Of a DNA stretch of 64,000 nt, positions 12,072 to 24,208 are shown piece by piece; positions within the stretch are counted from its first letter, which is position 1; each line of letters begins with the position of its first letter. Made by a program: the position numbers and the translations under genes. Below the pieces are notes generated by a model. That model searched no databases. It worked only from the letters and a program-made list of their open reading frames with translations, and was not told the origin of the DNA. The DNA comes from Diospyros lotus (Eukaryota > Streptophyta > Magnoliopsida > Ericales > Ebenaceae), in NCBI RefSeq assembly GCF_014633365.1, contig NC_068343.1, positions 28,985,307-29,049,306 on the forward strand, read 5' to 3'.

Positions 12072-12409
12072 CGAATACATACCCGATAGTTTGCATATTC
12101 GAATGTTCGAATGATTCATACGAATGATTGACTAGCTTCTATTTGAATTGCTCCATATTTGAACATCTTCTAAAGACTCATTCGAATTACTCAACCTTCA
12201 TTCAAATGGTTTTGATTCTATCAGAACACCTTCATTTCTTAGCTTCTTCTTCATCTTTCAATCATGCCTTTGGAGGGTTAAATCATTTCTTTCATCTCTT
12301 TTCCTTCTTTTGGGTTGCAACAAGCAATTTTTAAGTTTTTTAAGCCGATCAAATGGATTAGGAGGTAATACAAATATAACAATTTTTTGCATTTTTGAGC
12401 ATCAATCAT
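12067..12409 (-). repeat. 3' LTR of the Athila-like element, proximal part
   Basis: This continues the LTR interrupted at 1581 and matches 25911-26250. It ends in CATCAATCA at 12409, the same terminus as the right LTR at 26250, followed at once by the PPT. Read on the minus strand it begins TGATTGATG. Confidence 0.9.
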
Positions 12410-12424
12410 ACCCCCCAACTTAAA
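12410..12424 (-). other. Athila polypurine tract
   Basis: On the minus strand the bases TTTAAGTTGGGGGGTA precede the LTR terminus TGATTGATG. This G-rich tract is the expected primer site for plus-strand synthesis. Confidence 0.75.
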
Positions 12425-13986
12425 CATTGCTAGTCCCTTAGCAATCAAATTAAATGCACAAATACTTTACCATTCACAAACTCGGTAATAGATTAAATCT
12501 CGAATGTGAAGCAAAAGTGTATGGTCAGTAGAACAGGGACTTCGGACAATCAAAGGAATGTTTATTATTTAAACTTTTGTCCAGGGCACAATATGTTAAA
12601 TCAATCAGCATATTACATTCAGTTCTCTAAGCTTTGATTATAAACCTCACTAGATATGTTTCTCTTCAATAAAATGATCACTCAAAGTTGCTCTCAAAGG
12701 ATGTACCTCAAATTGGAGTAGATGTAATTCAAGTTCAAAAAGGTATCATCAAATATCAAGAATGCGATTAAAGAAGGAAAGGACCTGACATAGCTTCATG
12801 ATTAGAATAGCATCTCAATGAATAACATCTAAAATTAACCAAGTCTCCTTACTTTTGAAATTATATCCTGAAATTGCATGATTGATAGAACCAAGAGGGA
12901 TCCTTTTGGGAAGTAATGGGGCCAAATGGTGATGTGGGATAGCAAAGGGGATGATGGAAATCAAAAAATTTTTTAGGTCTCGGGAATTTTCCACTGTGGC
13001 TAAGAAAGGATAAATAACTTTGACATTTTTTTTTTTTTGATACTGAAAATAAATATGCATAGGTGATGCATTCATGCATCAATAGCTAAAATCATATCAA
13101 GACATCTAAATTCAGTTGGTCGTATCCGAACCTGAATCTAACTGTTATTCCAACTGATAATGACCAAGCTTCCATTGCTTCACCCTCAATGGCTATGGAG
13201 GTGTTTTTAATGTCCTAAACCTAGAGACAACCATTTATTTTAAATGGCAAAGTGGTCTTTTAACGTCAAATTCTCAGATGATTTTTTTTTTTTTTATACT
13301 GAGCCTACAGAATAATTCCTGAGACCTAATCAATGGATGAGAAAAATCTTATGGCTATGGTTTGGATGGAGGGAATGATGCACCCAGTCATGAAGAGCTT
13401 CCATGGGCTATAAATGGAAATTGGTCATAAAGCAATAGGTTGATTGTCTCAAGTGATAGGAAAATGATCCCTCTATGATTTTCCATAAAACAACGCTATT
13501 CATTCAACTGGTTTCAAGCTTAGAGTCAGTTAAAATTAGCCGCGATCATTAAAGACACTCAAAGCAAAATGTTGTTTTGAAGCTATTGAAAGATGAGAGA
13601 ATCAACAAAGTATTTTATTGCAAGAACAGGTGTTATTTCACTCAGAATAAACTGTCGTGAAGCTCCAACACTCACTTGGGTAACAAATCTCCACTTAATT
13701 TGAGAATTTGGGCAATTTGCTAATCATTTCACCATGGTTTATATGCCATCCAAACAAATGAACAAAAATAAAGCAACCTAAGTACTGGTCCTGGTTCTAA
13801 ATCTCATACAGTTTTGTTTTCAAATAAAAGATTATCATGCAAATAACCAATTGTGAATCTAAAGCATCAAGCACAATAATCTGAAGCATAGAGTAAGCAA
13901 AGTCATTTTTATTGAAAAATGAAGATGTGATTAATCTTTGTAGTTCATAGGTACAGAAGTTAAGTATGAAGAATCAAATCCTATGA
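12425..13986 (-). other. Athila 3' untranslated spacer
   Basis: About 1.56 kb lies between ORF3 and the PPT. It has no ORF with recognisable similarity in either strand. Two poly-T runs occur near 13027 and 13287. A long 3' spacer is usual in Athila-type elements. Confidence 0.6.
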
Positions 13987-15543
13987 CTACTCAGTGCCAT
14001 CAGTGGCATCATCAGAAGTGGAGTTCTCATCAGTGGAGTCTCCCTAATGAGTCTTTGATAAGGGATTAGCAGGAGGAACAGAGGAAAAAGATGGAATGGT
14101 AGGGTGAGAAGGTGCTACATGCTCAGGCTGCAGATGTGTCCCTGATGTAGAAGGTGCACCCTCTTCATCTTGCCACATGTCAATGGCCCTCTGTATGCAA
14201 GCCTCAGTATCGGCCAACTTGGCCTTTGGAGATTTCTGTGGAAGCTCCTCTATAGATATGCTCAGAAGATGACCTACTCTCTTGTCCATCGCAGTGTAAC
14301 GGTCATTCATGGTCATTACTCCTAAATAGATGACTCTCTGCCTCCATTGTAGATCCTCATAAATGGCCTCCTATCTCTCTTAGATCTTCTTTAATGATTG
14401 CTCCACTAGGGCTTCATGTCTCACTTGCCTTTCTTGCATCTCCTTGACTAACTCGTACAAGCCTCTAAGTGTATGGTCTTTCTCTTGTCTCTCTGTCTGG
14501 TCCTTATGCAGTGGCAATTCTTGAGATGGTCTTTATTGTACTTCAACCTGCCTACCTGATGCCTCTCCTTTCTCGGGTGTTGTTGCTTCAAGCCTCTTCA
14601 ACTGTCCACTGCTTCTTCGTGTAGATGCTGGGTTGATCCTATCCATTGGCTTAATGACTTCAAAAGTTGCCTTCTCTTTTACCCCATGTCTCAGTACAAA
14701 GTAGGTAATCAGTCCCCCAAAGGGTAGTCCTCCACCCCCATATGCATGCTTGGTCACTAGGTCTATGGTATCAAAAATGTGCTTGGCCAAGTCTATGTGT
14801 ACTCCCAGGATCATCTTTCCCATGAACGTGGCTTGCTTAACCGAAACACTTCCAGTGAATGCGTGGGGCATGAAGTGAAAGCAAAGAAGTCTATGCAAAA
14901 TGATGCATTTAGGGGAAGAATTCTTCTTTGGGAGGGTAGGACTTAACCAAATAGCATTGTCTGTCTCTGTCAACATCCTTGCCAGGTTTTCTTTCCCCAA
15001 GTCCACACTTGCCTCCTCAAGATCCCTTGGTGATGCCTCTCTTGGGATTTGGAAGGTTTCAGCAATATTAGAGGGCTTCAACTCTATTTTCACCTTTCTT
15101 ACTTCAGTAACTAAGCACCTATTTCCTGAGTCATCTCTGTCACTGGTTACATTTGAGTAAAACTCTTTAATTGAGGGAACTATGGCTTTGTGTTGAAACT
15201 TAACCCAAGACTGCCATCCTTTGGCAACAATCAATGACAACAAATCACACGGGGGCTCTTCAAAACATTCTAGCATAATTCCCCTCTCACAAAGCACTGG
15301 CCTCTTAGCATACCCCTCACTATAATTCTTTTCAGTCGCGGGGCTAATGAACCTGATATTGGAATATGGAGGGTTCAAATTAATGGTTGGGGTGGCAGCG
15401 GGTTCTTTTCCTTTCTGCCTCTTTGAGGCCCTAGAACTTTCTCCTACAACCTTGGGGCGTTTTTGCTTTGGAGACAAGTCAAATTGAGGGTTGTTTAGTC
15501 TAGGGAGTTGGCTTTGGGATTTTGCCGAACAGTTGGTAGGCAT
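13987..15543 (-). pseudogene. Athila third ORF (envelope position, plant-transposon-protein type), with stops
   Basis: One reading frame of 518 codons runs from the ATG at 15543 to the TAG at 13987-13989. It is broken by in-frame stops at about 14533, two near 14390, and 14044. The N-terminal 60 residues are basic and low-complexity (KRQKGKEP). A central region of about 200 residues, containing EFYSNV and HRLLCFHF, resembles the putative plant transposon protein domain common in Athila/Tat elements. The C-terminal part looks helical and ends in an acidic Ser/Asp-rich tail. No signal peptide or clear membrane segment is visible, so it occupies the envelope position without evidence of an envelope function. 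The role of this protein family is unknown. Confidence 0.7.
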
Positions 15544-15689
15544 AATGTGGTTCCTCTCTTTTCTTCTTCTTTCAATTGCCCAACCAATCTTATTTTTCTC
15601 ACACTGATCTCCTTCACTCCCTCTTCATAACAACTCCTTTATCCAATCAATAGAATTTAAATTTAATCAATAGGAACAACCCTTTCCTC

Positions 15690-16720
15690 TCGGCTGTTCT
15701 CTTCTTGGAATATTCGAATGCAGTAACCCCCTATTCGAATGCTAGTGGACTGTTCTTCCTCGTGAGTAACCGGCTTGATCTTCGGGTGGATGAAATGGAT
15801 GATGAATGAGGGTGATTAGAAATGAGCAACAAGATATATAGGGAGAGATCAGGTGGATGGACGAATGATTGCATCGATTGAGGAGGGGTTTCGATCTTTA
15901 AAGGGGGGCGTCGATTCGGATTTCAAAGACGGTTATGAGATTAACAGGAGCATCATTCAAATGATTCTGGGGTTATACGAATGATAGAGGTAGATTCGAA
16001 TGGAAACTGGGCGATTCGAATGATAACTCGGGTCTTAGAACAATGGGTAACAGTGGATTCGAATGAGAGAGAGAGAATACGAATGTTCGTTGAATGCTTT
16101 TAAAGGGCCAGACACCTCATTCAAATGTGGAAAAATTCATTCGAATGAATTTTAAACAGTAACTTGACTTATCGAAGGATTTGAGCTACTCATTCAAATG
16201 CAACAGTACTTTCATTCAAATGGATTTCTCGGTCATTCGAATGACTATGAGGGTCATTCGAATAAATCAGGAAGTACGCTCACAAAAAGGGCATTGAATA
16301 GAATGATCATTTGAATGCAAAAAGCTTCATTCGAATAACTTGAATATTTTTTTTTATTTTTATTATTATTATTATTATATATATATATTAAGGTAAATTA
16401 ACTAATTGAAGCCATATTCGGATGTTAGAAATGGAAGGATAGGTTATTTGAATGATCTGAAGAGTATTCGAATGCTGGCTTCAATTTTTAAAGAAATAGC
16501 AGATTCATTCGAATGAATTTTAAACAGTAATTTCATTTGTAAAGGAATTTGGCCAGCTATTTGAATTCAACAGTACTTTCATTCGAATGAATTTTATGCA
16601 CATTCGAATACAATAGAGACTATTCGAATGCTTTCTCGATTAATTCTTTAACAGATCACAGGTCATTCGAATGGCTTACAACACATTCGAATGACTAAGC
16701 TCATCTGAACAGGGTATTCA
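15690..16720. repeat. Array of CATTCGAATG-like palindromes between pol and ORF3
   Basis: Roughly 28 copies of ATTCGAAT or one-base variants (ATTCAAAT, ATTTGAAT, TACGAATG) lie in about 1 kb with irregular spacing. Most variants are explained by loss of the central CpG (TCGA to TTGA or TCAA). The same motif is dense in the LTRs (1196-1581, 12067-12215, 25530-26050) and nearly absent from the coding parts. The rest of 15544-17154 is non-coding. Confidence 0.85.
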
Positions 16721-17154
16721 AATAACAGCAAAAAAGATTTTTTTTTTTTTTTGCACACACATTTCCAAAGACCCAAATACTTATCAGGAAGTTTAATTTC
16801 TCACAGCAGATTATCAAGAGATATATATAAATATACAAATAGGCAGAAATCGTCACAACAGTTCAGGGATACCTTTACCCCCCAACTTGTTTTGCATAAT
16901 TATAAAGAAAAATGGAGTAAGGGATACCTGGATGTCTTCAAAAAAAAATTTGAACACAACGATCCAGTTGCTTACTCAGATGTTGCTGCTAGCCTTCATT
17001 GCATGTGTAGATTCCGTGAGCTTACTTCAATACTTAAATCAAAATGAAGAGTGAAAACAGTTCATGAAATCAAAATACTAAATCCCCCTTTATTTATTTA
17101 TTTATTTATTCATTCATTTATTTTTTTTCCTTTTTTTTTTTTTTTGACTAACCA

Positions 17155-18360
17155 CTACCCAATGGGTGGATCTGTAAGATCCATGTTCTCTTCCTGTTCA
17201 TTCAAAGATTCATAGTAGGGTTTCAGACGTTGTCCATTCACTTTGAGCACCTGACCAGATTGAAGATTTTCAATATCAAATACGCCATGTGCTGAGATGG
17301 AACAAATTTTGAAGGGCCCAGTCCACCTTGACTTGAGTTTTCCAAGAAACAGATGGAGCCTTGAATCGTAAAGAAGCACGTGTTGACCTATGCAAAAATT
17401 CTTCCTGTTAATGTGTTGGTCATGCAATTTCTTCATGTGCATCTTAGAGAACTTGGCATTCTCAAATGCCTCGTTTCTAAGTTCCTCAAGCTCATTCAGT
17501 TGCAGCTTTCTATTAAGTCCCACCTCTTCTAAACTTTCATTCATCTTCCTGATGGCCCAGTAAGCCTTGTGCTCAACCTCTACTGGCAGATGACATGGTT
17601 TTCCATAAACCAGTCGATAGGGAGACATGCCCAATATGGTTTTATGTGCAATCCTATAGGCCCAAAGAGCATCAATTAACCTCAAGGACCAATCCTTTCG
17701 GTTAGAATTGACAGTTTTTTCTAAAATGCGCTTGATCTCCCTATTTGCTAATTTTGCCTGGCCATTGGTCTGAGGGTGGTATAGCATTGAGACTTTATGA
17801 ACTACCCCATACTTTTTCATTAATTCTGCCACTGGCTTGTTACAGAAATGAGAACCTCCATCACTGATGATGGCACGAGGCATACCTAACCTACTGAAAA
17901 TGTTTTCCTTCAAAAATTTCACTACAATCCTGTGATCATTTGTCCTTGTTGGGATTGCCTCAACCCACTTGGAGACATAGTCTATAGCAAGCAGGATGTA
18001 TTCATGTCCAAGTGAGTTAACAAAAGGGCCCATAAAATCTATTCCCCAACAATCAAAAATTTCAAGAACCAGAATGGGTTGCAAAGGCATCATGCTCTTT
18101 TTGGTCAGACTTCCTAACCTCTGACACCTATCACACGACAAGCAAAACTGGTGTACATCCCTAAACATAGTAGGCCAGTAAAATCCATTTTATAGGATTT
18201 TTGCTATGGTTTTCCGGGTAGAGAAATGACCTCCACAAGCAAGGGTGTGATAGAAGTTCATCACACTATGTTGCTCATGTTCTAGAATGCACCTTCGCAA
18301 GATCTGATCAACATAATATTTAAACAAATATGGTTCATCCAAGAAAAATGTTCTGACCTT
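17155..18360 (-). pseudogene. Athila pol: integrase part
   Basis: The frame contains the H-H-C-C zinc-binding region near 18130-18320, and an in-frame TAA splits it just before NGFYWP. From 18168 to 17155 it is open for 337 residues. The integrase core shows D44 in WGIDFMGPF and D103 in ISDGGSHF. The third catalytic residue, expected at 139 with 35 residues between, is Lys (GQAK, codon AAA at 17752-17754) instead of Glu. The C-terminal part includes the RWTGPF motif typical of gypsy integrases. The stop at 18373-18375 separates it from RNase H. Confidence 0.85.
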
Positions 18361-18372
18361 CCTAAAAAACTT

Positions 18373-19111
18373 TTATCTATCTAGCTTAGTCCAATGACTG
18401 GGAACGGCACCTACAGCTAAATAATTGGCTATGTCAGCATACCAAGGGGCAGAAGTCAATGTACTCACATGAAGAAGATGTTCATCAGGAAAATTATCAG
18501 GAATGGAACCCTCAGTAAGATCTTGACTTGGGATTCTAGACAGATGGTCGGCTACAACATTTTCTACTCCCTTTTTATCCTTAATTTCTATGTGAAACTC
18601 TTGGAGGAGCAGAATCCACCTAACGAGACGTGGCTTGGTGTTTTGCTTGGTGAGCAAGTATTTCAAAGCAGCGTGATCTATGTACACAATCACCTTTGAT
18701 CCTACCAGGTATGACCTAAACTTATCCAATGCAAATACCATAGCCAACAATCCTTTTTCTGTGGTAGTGTAATTTCTCTGGGCTTCATTTAAGGTTCTGC
18801 TAGCATAGTAAATGACATGGGGATTCTTCTCTTTGCTTTGTCCTAACACAGCCCCTATGGCATAATCACTTGCATCACACATTAGTTCAAAAGGTAAAGT
18901 CCAGTCAGGAGGTTGTATGATGGGTGCAGTGATAAGTGCATGTTTCAACTTCTCAAAGGCACTTTGACAATTTGAAGTCCACTCGAATGGATCATCCTGA
19001 GATAACAGATAACACAAAGGTCTTGCTATTGTGCTAAATGAGGCAATAAATCTCCTGTAAAAGCCAGCATGACTAAGAAAAGATCTAATGTCCTTGACAT
19101 TTCTAGGGGCT
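18373..19111 (-). pseudogene. Athila pol: RT end and RNase H part
   Basis: The frame is open from the solo-LTR junction at 19111, through the RT thumb and connection region, into the RNase H-like domain. Visible motifs are the first Asp in [13 protein letters not shown], an acidic residue in [13 protein letters not shown], and DHAALKYL. It ends with VADHLSRI, characteristic of gypsy pol just before integrase, then stops at 18373. The coding frame continues on the far side of the solo LTR at 20663. Confidence 0.85.
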
Positions 19112-19116
19112 GGAAG
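19112..19116. repeat. Target-site duplication of the solo LTR (GGAAG, left)
   Basis: GGAAG lies directly before TGGCTGCG and recurs at 20663-20667 after the terminal CA. It is part of the pol codons on either side. Confidence 0.92.
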
Positions 19117-20662
19117 TGGCTGCGCTTAACCTTGTGCATTTATTTCAAACAAACACATACAAAATAAACAAAGAAGAAACAAGCATGCAAGCACAAGGCG
19201 TTTATACTCGCCAGTGTACGAGTGTGCGCTGTAGCACAATTTAATTTTCTGGGAAAGTCCAGGTCGATTCACTGGGAGATCGTTAATAAAATGAAAATAG
19301 AGCCGCGATCTAAATTGGGTTGTCAGGCCAATTCATTTGATTTTAAGTGAACAAAAATGAAGTACTGTAACTGTAAGAAGTCTTGAGTCAAGGCAATGTT
19401 CAGTGCCAGTTCCATAACTTCCCAACAGATAGATAGGTACCAAAAACACATGTCTGAATTAATTTGAGGTTTTGATATTAAAATGCATCTCAAGATGATG
19501 GTAGTTCTTGGTCTAGCAATCTCCATACATGGCATGAGAGATTCTACGTTAAGCAACTACCATAAATTAAAATACAGTTAATATGCAGTAATCAGATAAC
19601 CCATTTGGATTTGGATATGATAGCATCTCCAGTTTAAGTAACCTCCATACATGGCATGGAGACTCTAAGTTTGGCTTATGCTCCACTCCAAATTCAAAAA
19701 TTCAATGAACGTGCAATACTCAAATTAAATCAGGTTTCTGGTAATGCATTCGAAGTTCGGCTATCTTGGGAAATCTATGGCATTGGACACTGTCCGCGCC
19801 TTGGCCCAAGTTTAAGCTTAGCCACACATCTCCAAAGAAAAAATTAAAGAGACAGGAATTAAAGTTCTGGAATGTAAATACTGGAATTAAAATTAGAGAA
19901 ATGTAGATGAACAATGAATTAAAGTTACAGAATAAAAAGAACAGAACGAAAACTACAGAATGTAAGTAACTGAAATGAAGAACACTGGAACAACATGAAG
20001 AAATAAAAACTATTGGAATTTAAGAACAAAAGAAAGGAATAGAACAGTGTGCTTTTCCCCTTATTCTTGCAGAAATGGCGGATGGGGTCTCCCTTTGTGC
20101 TGAAGTCGACGATGAATATATATATGTACATATTCTGCAAATGGCCCTGGTCAAAGAAGAAATTACATCGCGTGCCACCATGGTCATTTGCGCATGCTCT
20201 GACAGAAGATCACATGGTGAAGCTGCTGTGCGCCTGCTGATTTCACGAGCTGGGCTTCAGTTTCGCTTTCAATGTGCACATGCGTGGGTCCCAGTTTGGA
20301 CTTCTTAATTTAATCTCCAAGTTAAATTGCAATTAGCCTTACTTCACGTCCACTGGTTCACGCTACATACAAAGAATATATGTTATTGATATATTATATA
20401 TTATATATATGTATGTCACGCATGAATATAGAATATATATATGTATTATATTTATATATTATATATTATATATTATATTATATTATATTTATTTTATTTT
20501 TACTAGTTTTTTATATTATAGATATTATATATATTTTTATATTAATTTTTTTAAACCTACATATAACCACAAATTGAATATAAATATTCAATTAAAACCA
20601 ATGTTAAGATTAAACTAGGGGTATAAATATAACAAATTTTTGGCATTTTTGAGCATTAATCA
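19117..20662 (-). mobile_element. Solo LTR of a related Athila-type family inside pol
   Basis: This 1546-bp stretch starts TGGCTG and ends AATCA, is flanked by GGAAG on both sides, and has no internal domain. Segments near its left end (CTCGCCAGTGTACGAGTG) and the terminal TTTTTGAGCAT resemble the Athila LTR, so it is in the same orientation but a different family. Unequal recombination between two LTRs of one element would leave this structure. It contains a long AT microsatellite at about 20380-20560. It splits pol between RT and RNase H. Confidence 0.9.
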
Positions 20663-20667
20663 GGAAG
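20663..20667. repeat. Target-site duplication of the solo LTR (GGAAG, right)
   Basis: It is identical to 19112-19116. Removing the LTR plus one copy leaves the pol frame uninterrupted at this point. Confidence 0.92.
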
Positions 20668-22458
20668 CTTCTGAATGGCTTCAACTTTGGCTTTGTCTAC
20701 TTCTAAACCCCTAGATGAGACTATGTGTCCTAAGACAATGCCTTGGTTAACCATGAAGTGGCATTTTTCCCAATTGAGCACAAGATGAGTCTCCTCACAA
20801 TGAATCAAAACTTTCTCCAGATTCTTTAAACACAAGTCAAAACTACTTCCATAGACAGAGAAGTCATCCATAAACACCTCCACAATATGTTCAACCATTT
20901 CACAAAAGATACTTATCATACACCTTTGAATGGTGGCAGGGGCATTACACAACCGAAATGGCAAACGTTTATATGCAAATGTCCCAAAAGGGCACGTGAA
21001 GGTTGTTTTCTCTTGATCTTCTAGTGCTACATCAATCTAATTATATCCTGAATATCCATCTAAAAAATAGTAGAATGCTTGACCTGCTATCCTTTCAAGT
21101 GTTTGATCTAGAAACGGGAGAGGAAAATGGTCCTTCCTAGTCATGGAGTTGAGTTTTCTATAGTCTATACACACGCACCAACTTGTTTGGAGGCGGATTG
21201 GGACTAACTCATTCTTCTCATTTTTCACCACAGTAACTCCAGACCGTTTAGGAACGACCTGAGTTGGACTAACCCATTTTGAATTAAATATTAGATAAAT
21301 AATACCTGCATCCAATAATTTAAGCACTTCTTTCCTAACCACTTCTTTCATATTGGGATTTAGTCTTATCTGCATTTGCCTCACTGGTTTTGAATTTTCT
21401 TTTAAGAAGATCCTATGGGTGCAAATTAGAGGGCTAATTCCATGCAAGTCTAATATGGTCCATCCTAAAGCCTTCTTGTGTGCTCTCAGTACTTCTATCA
21501 ACTGCACTTCTTGTTGGGTGCTTAGGCTGGAAGAAATAACTACTGGGTATGTCTCTCCTTCTCCTAGAAAAGCATACTTCAACTCATTCGGCAGTGACTT
21601 CTTTTCAGGAATGGGTGGATGACTCACAGAGGTTGATGGTTTATGTAAAGGCTCAACAGGCTCTGGCTTAGGAATCCATTGAGTCATGGGCATCTCACTT
21701 TCCTTTCTGCTATCCTCCAAGTGATTATCTCCCTTCACAGTTCGACTCACAAATTCTTTCTCAAAATACTCTTCAGACATAGTTTGAATCAAATCTACCT
21801 CTTCTATCTCACTTTCAATGTTCTGTTGTTTGGAAATTCTAAAAATATTCATCTCCACAGTCATATTTCGAAACAACGGTTTCAAAACTCCATTCCTACA
21901 ATTAATGATTGCATTGGAAGTCGCTAGGAATGGTCTCCCCAAGATGATAGGAACAGGTGGTTGTGGACCCTGGTGAGGTTGAGTGTCTAGAACTATGAAG
22001 TCTACTGGGAAGTAGAATTTATCCACTTGAACTAAGACATCTTCCACAATACCCTTAGGAACTTTGACTGATCTGTCTTCCAGTTGCAGAGTGACTCTGG
22101 TAGGTTTAAGTTCTCCTAGACCCAACTGTTGATAGACACTATAAGGCAATAGGTTGACACTTGCTCCTAAGTTTAAGAGTGCTTGATCAAGTTTCTGTCT
22201 TCCTATTATGCATGAGATGGTCAGACAGCCTGGGTCCTTGTATTTGGGGGGAATCTTAAATTGCAAAATGGAACTCACTTGCTCAGTTAGAAATGCTTTT
22301 CCATGCACATTCACTTTTCTCTTCACAGTGCAAAGATCTTTTAAGAATTTTGCATATGAGGGTGTTTGTTTGATCGCATCCAAGAGTGGAATATTGATCC
22401 TTACTTGTTTAAACACCTCATATATATCAGCATTTTTTTGTTCCTTTTTTTGTAACAC
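20663..22458 (-). pseudogene. Athila pol: protease and reverse transcriptase part
   Basis: The frame runs from 22458 through the retropepsin region into RT. The protease active-site motif reads NLGAS (residues 96-100) instead of D-L-G-A-S, with codon AAC at 22171-22173. The aspartyl flap-side motif ILGRPFL follows. RT shows WVSPTQVVPKRSG, CIDYRKLN, and the catalytic FMDDFSVYG near 20860. A TAG at 21037-21039, after DGYSGYN, interrupts RT where this family usually has Gln. The frame upstream of 22458 differs from that of gag, and a short insertion-like shift lies at about 22450-22460. Confidence 0.87.
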
Positions 22459-22624
22459 TCAGTCTTTGAGGAAAATGAGGTTTAGGGTGATATTGACTTT
22501 CTCTCTCATTGTTCTTACCTTTTCCATCTTCTATTTGTTTTTGCTTATTTTTTTCTTTTTCATTGTTTTCATCTTTTTCTAAGGTTGGTTCTTTCCCTTC
22601 TACTTTCTCTTTCTCATCAATAGT

Positions 22625-24208
22625 TTAGCTTATCCTAAGATCATCTGGTTTTTCAATTACCTTTCCACTTCTTAGGATAGTCACGGATTGAACTTGTTCA
22701 TGTGTATTACTTTCACCACTAGAAGATTCCACCTGATTTGTTTGCCTAACTGGGTTAGGGTTGGTTTGAGAAGGGAATCTTCCAGGTTCTCTCACACTTA
22801 GTGTTTGGGTCAACTTTGTTATCTGGCTTCTCATATCTTCCACGGCTCTATTTGTTTGCTCTTGATTTTTTGTAAGTTGGGCAACCTGATTGTTGATACC
22901 TGTTTGATGTTGAATGAACTGATGAAAGGCATCTTCCAAAGATCTCCTGTGAGGAGGCTGGTAAGTATTGGATGAAGAACCTTGATTTTGTTGGAAGGAT
23001 TGTTGATGTGCAGGGAAGGGATTTTGAGAATGATTTCCAGAATCATGTCTCCATGAAAAATTGGGGTGATTCCTATTATTGGGATGGTATGAATTGTAGT
23101 TTTGATTGTTCCCGTAATAGGTTCCACTTTGATTTTGATTTTGTCTTCCCTCGAAATTGTGTGAATTATTATTATTAGTCTGCCCAAACAATACCTCCTT
23201 GAAAGCAGGTAGAGTAGGGCATTCTTCAGTCGCATGATCTATTGCTTCACACACAGCACATTTCAATTCCACTTGTTTAATAGATTGTACCTTTTTGGGC
23301 TCCATGTTTTTAACTTTTTTGTTTAAGGCAGTTAGTCTTGCATTTAGATCATCATTCTCACTCAACTGGTATCTCCCTCTTGGTTGTGGATTTTCCCTCA
23401 GATCAAGAGAAGATGTTGGGCCAACTTCCCAATTTCTTGTATTTTCAGCCAATGTGTCAAAGAAGTGAAAAGCTTCTTCTAGAGTTTTCTCATAGAATTC
23501 TCCATTGCACATTGTAGAAACTAACATTTTTAATTGGGGCGTGAGTGAGTCATAAAAGAAACTGACCACTCGTCATTGCTCAAAGGCATGGTGCAGACAA
23601 GTGTGGAGAAGGTCTTTGAATCTTTCCCACGCTTGGGAAAATTTTTCACTTGATTTACAGGCAAAGTTCATGATTTGTCTTTGAAGAGTAGTGGTTCTAT
23701 TGGCAGGAAAATATTTTTTTAAGAAAGTTGCTTGCATCTCTCTCCAAGTTCCTATAGATCTAGGTGGGAGAGTGCCTAACCACATTTTTGCCTTATCTTT
23801 CAGTGAGAATGGAAAAAGTTTTAACCTTATAACATCCTCATTTACTATATGGTCCATGCAAGTGCTACACACTTCCTCGAATTCTTTCATATGAGTATAT
23901 GGATTTTCAAAATCCATGCCATGGAATGTGGGCAACAATTGGATTGTGCCAGGTTTGAAGTTGAACCTATGTTGATTTATGGGAAGGATGATACACGAGG
24001 GTGTTGTCTGCCTTAGAGGGTGAAGGTATTCTCTAAGAGGTCTAATCAATTCCTGATCAACAGGATCAGGATCACCATGGTCACTCCCATGTTCAAACAT
24101 GTTGTTTGGTTGAGCCATGAATGAGCGTGGTAATGAAAACTCAAAATCAGATGGAGTACTTTCTAAATGTAACACTTGTTCCACCACTCTACCGGATCTA
24201 AGTCTCAT
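22625..24208 (-). pseudogene. Athila gag, split by one nonsense codon
   Basis: The frame begins at ATG 24208 with a basic start, then the retrotransposon gag domain, including MWLGTLPPRSIGTW and FLKKYFP. An in-frame TGA at 23573-23575 falls after HHAFEQ. The same frame continues to 22625. The second half has a CX2CX4HX4C zinc knuckle (C-AV-C-EAID-H-ATEE-C) near 23240 and an Asn/Gln-rich stretch. The frame ends in TAA at 22625-22627, and about 165 bp of Lys/Glu-rich linker separates it from the protease frame. Confidence 0.85.

Noticed and set aside
13987..15543. Envelope protein
   Set aside because: Position fits, but no signal peptide, membrane segment or cleavage-type motif is seen, so I call only a third ORF.
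15690..16720. CRISPR-like or satellite array
   Set aside because: The units are 10-bp palindromes with irregular spacing and no repeat-spacer regularity, in a plant retrotransposon.
15690..16720. Heat-shock elements
   Set aside because: Heat-shock elements need GAA and TTC units spaced by two bases. TTCGAA has no such spacer.
20380..20618. Tyr/Ile-rich ORFs
   Set aside because: They are translations of an AT microsatellite inside the solo LTR.
21037..24208. Programmed stop-codon readthrough in gag-pol
   Set aside because: There are several stops plus a frame change, and two catalytic residues are lost. Decay is the simpler explanation.
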